This document shows, piece by piece, positions 58,454-64,000 of a DNA stretch of 64,000 nt. The translations under genes and the position numbers were made by a program. The notes below the pieces were generated by a model. It did not search any database and had not been told where the DNA came from. It worked only from the letters and a program-made list of their open reading frames with translations. Source of the DNA: JACVRW01 sp963819115. Lineage in GTDB: Bacteria; Actinomycetota; Thermoleophilia; Solirubrobacterales; Thermoleophilaceae. The first letter of the stretch is position 1. Each line of letters begins with the position of its first letter. The stretch covers positions 930,001-994,000 of the forward strand of contig CAWFUR010000011.1 in NCBI GenBank assembly GCA_963819115.1. The letters are read 5' to 3'.

Positions 58454-60868
58454 ATGACGGAGCAGCGCTACGACCCGAGGACCATCGAGGCCAAGTGGCA
58501 GCGCGTGTGGGCGGACGAGCACACCTGGGAGGTGTCGAACGACCCGGACGGGCGACCCAAGTCCTACGTGCTCGAGATGCTGCCCTACCCGTCTGGCGAG
58601 CCGCACATCGGCCACCTGAAGACCTATTCCGTTGGGGACGCCGTGGCCCACTTCCGGCGCCGCAACGGCCACCGCGTGCTGCACCCGATGGGCTACGACG
58701 CCTTCGGCCTCCCCGCCGAGAACCACGCGATCAAGACCGGGAGGCCCCCGCGCGAGTCGACCGAGGAGTCGATCAACGAGTTCCGGAAGCAGTTCCGCGA
58801 GTGGGGCATCTCGATCGACTGGACGCGCGAGTTCGGCACGCACCAGCCCGAGTACTACCGCTGGACACAGTGGATCTTCCTGCGCCTGTTCGAGCGCGAG
58901 CTCGCCTACCGCAAGGAGGCCGCGGTCAAGTGGTGCCCCCACGACCAGACCGTTCTGGCCAACGAGCAGGTGATCGACGGCCGCTGCGAGCGCTGCGGCC
59001 ACCTCGTCGAGGTGCGCCAGCTCGAACAGTGGTTCTTCCGCATCACCGACTACGCCGACCGCCTGCTCGACGACGTGCGCGAGATCGACTGGCCGCGCAA
59101 CGTGGTCGCGATGCAGGAGAACTGGATCGGCCGCTCGGAGGGGGCGGAGGTGACGTTCCGGTGCGAGGAGCTGGGGATCGACTTCCCGGTGTTCACCACG
59201 CGGCCCGACACGCTGTTCGGCGCGACCTTCTTCGTGCTGGCGCCGGAGCACCCCGACGTCCTGCGGCTGCGCGACAGCCCCGAGGTGCACGAGTACGTGA
59301 ACCGGGCGATCACGGAGTCGGCCGAGGATCGCGGCGACGAGCACAAGGAGAAGACCGGCGTGCCGCTCGGGCGCACCGTGACCAATCCGGTGAACGGCGA
59401 GCAGATCCCGGTGTTCGTCGCGGACTACGTGCTGCTGGAGTACGGCACCGGGGCCGTGATGGCCGTGCCGGGGCACGACACCCGCGATTACGAGTTCGCC
59501 CAGAGGTTCGGGCTGGAGATCCGCCGCGTCGTCGACTGCGGGGAGCTCCCCTGCACAGATGACGGGCCGCTCGTGAACTCGGGCCGCTTCGACGGGATCA
59601 ACAACCGCGAGGCCTACCGGGCGATCGTGGACTGGCTCGAGTCCGAGGGCAAGGGAAAGAGCGCGGTGAGCTACCGGCTGCGCGACTGGCTGCTGTCGCG
59701 GCAGCGCTACTGGGGATGCCCGATACCCATCGTCCACTGCGAGCGCGACGGCCTCGTGCCGGTGCCGGACGACCAGCTTCCGGTGAGGCTGCCCGAGATC
59801 GAGGACTACGCCCCCAGGGGCCGTTCGCCCCTGGCGGCCGCGGAGGACTGGGTGGCCACAACCTGCCCGAAGTGCGGCGGCCCGGCGCGGCGCGAGACGG
59901 ACACGATGGACACCTTCGTTGACTCGTCCTGGTACTTCCTGCGCTACTGCGACCCGCACAACGACCAGGCGCCCTGGGATCGCGAGGTCGTGGACGCCTG
60001 GATGCAGGTGGACCAGTACATCGGCGGCGTGGAGCACGCGATCCTGCACCTCCTCTACGCGCGCTTCTTCGTGAAGGCGCTGAACGACCTGGACCTACTC
60101 GGTGCGAACGAGCCGTTCGCCCACCTCTTCACGCAGGGGATGATCACGCGCGACGGGGCGAAGATGTCCAAGTCCAAGGGCAACGCCGTGTCCCCGCGGG
60201 ATCTCGTGGAGAGTCACGGCGCCGACACCGCCCGTTGCTACATCCTGTTCATCGGTCCGCCGGAGCACGACGCCGACTGGCAGGACGAGGGCGTGGGCGG
60301 CGTGAACCGCTTCCTGACGCGGCTGTGGACGATCGCCGCGGAGGTGGCTCCGGAAGCGCCATCGGACGTGGTCGGCCCCGCGGACGGCACCCCGCTGGTG
60401 CGCAAGGCACATTGGGCGATCGAGAAGGTCACCCGCGACATGACGGGCCGCTTCTCCTTCAACACGGCGATCGCCGCCGTGATGGAGCTGGTCAACGAGA
60501 TCTACCGCGGCCGGGAGAGCGAGTCCCCGGAGGCGATGCGCTTCGCCGTGGCCACGGCGGCCTCGCTGCTGTTCCCCTTCGCGCCCCACCTGTCCACCGA
60601 GGTGTACGAGATGCTCACCGCGCGGCGCGTGTGGGAGGAGCCCTGGCCCGAGGCGGATCCGACCATGCTCGTGACCGAGCAGATCCAGCTCGTCGTGCAG
60701 ATCAACGGGAAGGTCGTGGATCGCCTGGTGGCCCCGGCGGGCGCCACCGACGGGGAGCTCGAGGAGATCGCGCGCGCCTCCGAGAAGGTGGCGAGCCGGA
60801 TGAACGGGCGCCAGATCGTCAAGGCCGTGGTGGTGCCGGGCAAGCTCGTGAACTTCGTAGTCCGATGA
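58454..60868 (+). CDS. leuS: Leucine--tRNA ligase
   Basis: 804 residues from ATG at 58454; an upstream in-frame extension lies over the divergent hydrolase and is spurious. HIGH at residues 51-54 (YPSGEPHIGHLKTYSVGDAV), zinc-like CPHDQTVLANEQVIDGRCERC, the editing domain with VFTTRPDTLFGATFFVLAPE, and KMSKS at about 570 (AKMSKSKGNAVSP) are all present, with the C-terminal LeuS-specific domain. It charges tRNA-Leu and edits mischarged tRNA. It overlaps the next gene as ATGA. Confidence 0.96.
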   Translation: MTEQRYDPRTIEAKWQRVWADEHTWEVSNDPDGRPKSYVLEMLPYPSGEPHIGHLKTYSVGDAVAHFRRRNGHRVLHPMGYDAFGLPAENHAIKTGRPPRESTEESINEFRKQFREWGISIDWTREFGTHQPEYYRWTQWIFLRLFERELAYRKEAAVKWCPHDQTVLANEQVIDGRCERCGHLVEVRQLEQWFFRITDYADRLLDDVREIDWPRNVVAMQENWIGRSEGAEVTFRCEELGIDFPVFTTRPDTLFGATFFVLAPEHPDVLRLRDSPEVHEYVNRAITESAEDRGDEHKEKTGVPLGRTVTNPVNGEQIPVFVADYVLLEYGTGAVMAVPGHDTRDYEFAQRFGLEIRRVVDCGELPCTDDGPLVNSGRFDGINNREAYRAIVDWLESEGKGKSAVSYRLRDWLLSRQRYWGCPIPIVHCERDGLVPVPDDQLPVRLPEIEDYAPRGRSPLAAAEDWVATTCPKCGGPARRETDTMDTFVDSSWYFLRYCDPHNDQAPWDREVVDAWMQVDQYIGGVEHAILHLLYARFFVKALNDLDLLGANEPFAHLFTQGMITRDGAKMSKSKGNAVSPRDLVESHGADTARCYILFIGPPEHDADWQDEGVGGVNRFLTRLWTIAAEVAPEAPSDVVGPADGTPLVRKAHWAIEKVTRDMTGRFSFNTAIAAVMELVNEIYRGRESESPEAMRFAVATAASLLFPFAPHLSTEVYEMLTARRVWEEPWPEADPTMLVTEQIQLVVQINGKVVDRLVAPAGATDGELEEIARASEKVASRMNGRQIVKAVVVPGKLVNFVVR

Positions 60869-61344
60869 GCCGCGCCGAGCGCCGCGTCCCGCTCGGGCCG
60901 CTGGCCGGGGCGGTGGGCGCCCTGGTGGTGATCGTGAGCCTGTTCGTGGACTGGTACGACGGTGTCACCGGCTTCACCGCCTTCGAGGTGCTGGACCTGG
61001 TGCTGGTCGCGCTCTCGCTGGCCACGCTCCTCGCACTGGCCGGCGAAGCGGGCCTCTCCGTGCCGCGCTCCGCCGTTGCCGGCCGCGCCCTCCCGCTGTC
61101 CGTCGTGACTCTCGTGATCGTGGTCTCGCAGCTCGTGAACGACCCACCGCTCGTGGTGGGAGACGCCGGGCCCGGGCACGCCGTGGGCAGCTGGCTCGCG
61201 CTCGGCGGAGCGGTGCTGATGACGGGCGGCTCGCTGCTGGCCGGCACCAGAATCTCGCTCGCGGTGGACGTTCGCCGCCGCGAGCCGCGCTCGTCCGAGG
61301 ACGAGACCGTCCGGCAGACCGGCACCGACCCGAAGCGGTCCTGA
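60865..61344 (+). CDS. Four-helix membrane protein of unknown function
   Basis: 159 residues from ATG at 60865, overlapping leuS by four bases. Four hydrophobic segments (LAGAVGALVVIVSLFVDWYD; AFEVLDLVLVALSLATLLAL; LPLSVVTLVIVVSQLVNDPP; SWLALGGAVLMTGGSLLAGT) and a charged tail. The first helix with FVDWYDG resembles small actinobacterial membrane proteins of unknown role. Translationally coupled to leuS. Confidence 0.7.
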   Translation: MSRAERRVPLGPLAGAVGALVVIVSLFVDWYDGVTGFTAFEVLDLVLVALSLATLLALAGEAGLSVPRSAVAGRALPLSVVTLVIVVSQLVNDPPLVVGDAGPGHAVGSWLALGGAVLMTGGSLLAGTRISLAVDVRRREPRSSEDETVRQTGTDPKRS

Positions 61345-61358
61345 CCCGGATTCCGCAT

Positions 61359-61796
61359 GTGGCGGTGGTCGGCGCGCACGACGCCGAGGGGCGCCAGGCC
61401 GAGGACGCCGCCGCGGTGGGAGCGGAGCTGGCCCGGCGCGGCGCCGTGGTGATCACCGGTGGGCGCGGCGGGGTCATGGAGGCCGCATCCCGGGGCGCGA
61501 AGGAGGCTGGTGGCACCACGGTCGGCATCCTCCCCGGATCGGACCGGGCGGAGGCGAACGCCTGGGTGGACATCGCCCTCCCGACTGGGCTGGGCGAGGG
61601 TCGCAACGCACTCGTGGCAAGGGCGGCCGACGCGATGGTGGCGGTGGGCGGCGGCTACGGCACGCTCTCCGAGATCGCGCTCGCCCTCAGGGCGGGGAAG
61701 CGCGTGGTGGGCCTCGAAAGCTGGGACATACCGGGCGTGGTGCGCGCGGACGACCCGGCCGGGGCCGTGACCGCCGCGCTGGACGCCGTTTCCTAG
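61359..61796 (+). CDS. SLOG-fold protein of the TIGR00725 (lysine decarboxylase-like) family
   Basis: 145 residues from GTG at 61359. VVGAHDAEGRQAEDAAAVGA, VVITGGRGGVMEAASRGAKE and MVAVGGGYGTLSEIALALRA are the Rossmann-like nucleotide-binding motifs (GGRGGVMEA and GGGYGTLSE) of this family, which is related to the cytokinin-activating LOG enzymes and molybdenum-cofactor carrier proteins. Nucleotide or cofactor binding is likely; the substrate is not known. Its stop overlaps the promoter of the next gene. Confidence 0.8.
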   Translation: MAVVGAHDAEGRQAEDAAAVGAELARRGAVVITGGRGGVMEAASRGAKEAGGTTVGILPGSDRAEANAWVDIALPTGLGEGRNALVARAADAMVAVGGGYGTLSEIALALRAGKRVVGLESWDIPGVVRADDPAGAVTAALDAVS

Positions 61797-61799
61797 ACT
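61794..61799 (+). promoter_or_regulatory. -10 element of the PLP decarboxylase gene
   Basis: TAGACT, eight bases before ATG 61808; its first three bases are the stop codon of the previous gene. Confidence 0.45.
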
Positions 61800-61807
61800 C
61801 GCCCGGG

Positions 61808-63286
61808 ATGCCGCCCACCCCACAGTCGGACGCGCCCTACCTCGATGCTCTCCGTGCGTATGCGGCCCGCGACCCGGGCCGCTTTCACGTGCCGGGCCAC
61901 AAGGGCGGTCCTGGTGCCGATCCCGGGCTGCGGGACGCGCTCGGGCCGGAGGCGCTGGCGCTCGACATCCCCGCTCTCACCTACGGCATCGACGTGGGCG
62001 ACGAGCCCACTCCCTTCCAGGAGGCGCAGGACCTGGCGGCGCAGGCCTGGGGGGCGCGCCGCACCTGGTTCCTCGTGAACGGAGCGTCCCAGGGCAACCA
62101 CGTGGCCCTGCTGACGCTGGCCCATACGGGCCGGTCGGTGGTGGTGCAGCGGAACGCGCACTCGAGCACGATCGACGCGCTGGTGGTGTCGGGCCTGCGG
62201 CCCACCTTCGTGGCCCCGGAGCTCGACCCCGAGCTTTTCGTGGCCCACTGCATGACCCCCGAGGCGCTCGACCTCGCGCTCCGGGAGACCCCGGACGCGG
62301 TGGGGGCCACCGTGGTCTCGCCCACCTACTTCGGCGCGATGGCCGACGTGGCGGCGCTGCTCGAGGTGGCGCACTCACACGGCGTGCCACTGGTGGTGGA
62401 CGAGTCCTGGGGGGCGCACCTCGCCTTCCACGAGGACCTCCCCGACCACGCGCTCGCGCTCGGTGCCGACCTGGTGATCTCGAGCACCCACAAGATCGTG
62501 GGGAGCCTCACGCAGTCGGCCATGATCCACCTCGGCCACGGCGATCTCGTGGACGAGGACGTGGTGGACCGGTGCGTCACGCTGATCGAGTCCACCAGCC
62601 CGAGCTCCCTCCTAACGGGGTCGCTGGACGCCTCGCGCCGCCTGGCGGCCGTCAGCGGTCACGAGCTGCTCTCGGAGACGCTCCGGGCGCTCGCCCTGGC
62701 TCGCGACGCCGTGCGCGAGATTCCCGGGCTCGACGTGCTGGACGAGCGCCTGGCGGGGGCGCCCGGGGTGTTCGCGTACGACCCGCTGCGCCTCGTGATC
62801 GACGTTCGCGGAACCGGGCACAGCGGCTACGAGCTGGCCCGGATCGTGCGCGAGCGCGACGACGTGAACCTGGAGCTCGCGGGGGAGAACGTGATGGTTG
62901 CGGTGTTCGGCATCGGCGAGGACGCCACGTCGTCCGCCGCTCGCCTCCTGGGCGCGCTGCGCCGGGGGGTGGGGACCCTCAGCGAGAGCCCGGAGGACCG
63001 GCTGGACGAGGCCTTCGCCGCTCCACCGCCCTGGGGCGAGCTGGTGATGACCCCGCGCGAGGCGTTCCTCGGGCCCCAGGAGGTCGTTCCGGCGGGCGAT
63101 GCCGTGGGCCGGGTGGCCGCCGAGTCGCTGGCCGCCTACCCGCCGGGCATCCCGAACGTGCTCCCGGGCGAGCGGCTCACGGCCGAGACGCTCGACTACA
63201 TCCGCCAGGCCCTGGACCACGGCGGGAGCCTGCGCGGGGCCAGCGACCGCAGGCTCGAGACTCTCCGCGTGGCGATCGAGGGCTAG
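61808..63286 (+). CDS. Orn/Lys/Arg decarboxylase-family PLP enzyme
   Basis: 492 residues. FHVPGHKGGPGADPGLRDAL is the family's N-terminal HVPGHKGG signature, WFLVNGASQGNHVALLTLAH the cofactor region, VVDESWGAHLAFHEDLPDHA the Asp that binds the PLP nitrogen, and ISSTHKIVGSLTQSAMIHLG gives the Schiff-base lysine. A C-terminal domain follows (YPPGIPNVLPGERLTAETLD). It should decarboxylate arginine, lysine or ornithine to a polyamine precursor; specificity is not evident. Ends convergently, four bases overlapping the next gene (CTAG). Confidence 0.9.
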   Translation: MPPTPQSDAPYLDALRAYAARDPGRFHVPGHKGGPGADPGLRDALGPEALALDIPALTYGIDVGDEPTPFQEAQDLAAQAWGARRTWFLVNGASQGNHVALLTLAHTGRSVVVQRNAHSSTIDALVVSGLRPTFVAPELDPELFVAHCMTPEALDLALRETPDAVGATVVSPTYFGAMADVAALLEVAHSHGVPLVVDESWGAHLAFHEDLPDHALALGADLVISSTHKIVGSLTQSAMIHLGHGDLVDEDVVDRCVTLIESTSPSSLLTGSLDASRRLAAVSGHELLSETLRALALARDAVREIPGLDVLDERLAGAPGVFAYDPLRLVIDVRGTGHSGYELARIVRERDDVNLELAGENVMVAVFGIGEDATSSAARLLGALRRGVGTLSESPEDRLDEAFAAPPPWGELVMTPREAFLGPQEVVPAGDAVGRVAAESLAAYPPGIPNVLPGERLTAETLDYIRQALDHGGSLRGASDRRLETLRVAIEG

Positions 63287-64000
63287 AGCAGCTCGCCCCG
63301 CGCGACCCGGAGCGCGAGCCGGCCGAACGCCTCGATCGCCCGCTCCAGGTCCTCCTCGCGCGTGTCCTCCTCGGGCGCGTGGCTGATGCCGCCGAGCGAC
63401 GGCGCGAAGATCATGGCCACCGGGAGGTGACGGGCCATCGCGGCCGCGTCGTGCAGGGCTCCGCTGGCCAGCACCCGCCCCGTGCCCGACTCCTCTCGTG
63501 CCGCGGCCACCAGGCGCTCGTCGAAGGCGATCGGCTCGATGTGCCAGATCTCGGACTCGGCGAGCTCGCAGCCGCGCCCGGACGCGTTCTCCTCCGCGGC
63601 CGCGCGAGTCGCCGCCAGCATCTCCGCGAGCGGGCCCGGCTCGGGGTGTCGCAGGTCCACCACCAGCTCCGCCCGCCCGGCCACGGCGGTGGGGATGCCG
63701 GGCGCCAGCCGCATCACCCCGGTGGTGCCCACCCCGCCGTGGGCGCGCGCGATCGCCTCCACCGCCAGGGCCATGCCCGCGGCGGCGAGCCCGGCGTCCC
63801 GCCGCATCTCCATCGGGGTGGTGCCCGCGTGGGCGGCCTGGCCGCTGAACTCGAACCGGTGCCGCTCCACGCCGGCGGTGCCGCTCACGGCGGCCACGGC
63901 CACGCCCTCGCGGTCGAGCACCGGACCCTGCTCGATGTGGAGCTCGAGGTAGGCGCGGAGGCCCTCACGCCGCCGGGCGGCAGCGCCCACCGAGCGCAGT
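63283..64000 (-). CDS. M20-family allantoate amidohydrolase / N-carbamoyl-amino acid hydrolase (partial)
   Basis: The C-terminal 239 or so residues; the N-terminus lies beyond the window. AYLELHIEQGPVLDREGVAV is the HIEQGP signature of the carbamoylase branch, FEFSGQAAHAGTTPMEMRRD the dimerisation domain with metal-site histidine nearby, ASGALHDAAAMARHLPVAMI the catalytic-site GxxHD, and GGISHAPEEDTREEDLERAI a late histidine. It hydrolyses carbamoyl or ureido groups in allantoate or hydantoin breakdown. Which substrate is not decidable here. Confidence 0.88.
   Translation of the reverse strand, partial: LRSVGAAARRREGLRAYLELHIEQGPVLDREGVAVAAVSGTAGVERHRFEFSGQAAHAGTTPMEMRRDAGLAAAGMALAVEAIARAHGGVGTTGVMRLAPGIPTAVAGRAELVVDLRHPEPGPLAEMLAATRAAAEENASGRGCELAESEIWHIEPIAFDERLVAAAREESGTGRVLASGALHDAAAMARHLPVAMIFAPSLGGISHAPEEDTREEDLERAIEAFGRLALRVARGELL

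Overview
The window is one contiguous stretch of very G+C-rich bacterial chromosome (by eye about 70 percent or more, with GC-ending codons throughout). Several things point to a rod-shaped actinobacterium, most likely of the class Thermoleophilia (Solirubrobacterales-like): the tig-clpP-clpX order, the valS-folC-ndk-maf-mreBCD-pbp2-rodA-rng-rplU-rpmA-obg-proB/proA-nadD-rsfS order, a wax-ester-synthase/DGAT acyltransferase, an LtrA protein, a B. subtilis-type LexA box, and many genes whose -10-like TAnnnT lies only 6-11 bases before the start codon. The class is an inference; no rRNA is present to confirm it.

Layout. 0-8.9 kb is accessory and metabolic: two tandem S51 peptidase-like genes, a hydrolase remnant, a GGDEF protein, two TetR regulators, a ring-cleaving dioxygenase-like VOC protein, a wax ester synthase and a sulfotransferase. 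9.0-13.9 kb (minus strand) has an amidohydrolase coupled to an acyl-CoA carboxyltransferase, a conserved unknown and RNase D. 14-19 kb has a fused M14 peptidase/amidase, trigger factor, ClpP and ClpX. 19.0-19.4 kb is a structured inverted-repeat pair. 19.4-28.9 kb runs from a metallo-beta-lactamase-fold gene through valS, folC, an epimerase, ndk and maf. 29.1-36.7 kb is the cell-elongation cluster (mreBCD, PBP2, rodA) ending in RNase E/G. 36.7-39.7 kb is an accessory insert between rng and rplU: a stand-alone Clp N-domain protein bracketed by inverted repeats, an EamA transporter, a PadR regulator and a VOC protein. 39.9-49.5 kb has L21, L27, Obg, proline synthesis (proB and proA split by a MATE efflux gene), nadD and rsfS. 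49.5-50.2 kb holds a nuclease gene with a LexA box, read straight into a tRNA-Ala gene and an antitoxin-like tail. 50.3-53.2 kb has tatA/tatC and small proteins plus a cyclase-YHS protein. 53.3-57.5 kb has LtrA and the molybdate uptake operon (regulator, modABC). 57.5-64 kb has a frameshifted hydrolase, leuS, a membrane protein, a SLOG-family protein, a PLP decarboxylase and a truncated M20 amidohydrolase.

Three families of unannotated structure stand out. (1) A dispersed ~45-bp palindromic repeat occurs seven times, with compensatory stem changes, one copy nested exactly inside the loop of another, and copies lying at start codons and at a gene truncation. (2) A 304-bp inverted pair follows clpX; its two arms each fold into the same multi-stem hairpin with compensatory differences. 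(3) A different inverted repeat brackets the Clp N-domain gene. The best candidate for an undescribed system is the LexA-boxed PD-(D/E)XK nuclease ORF that is open through a complete tRNA-Ala gene. All functional assignments rest on motif and family recognition by eye; no database search was run.
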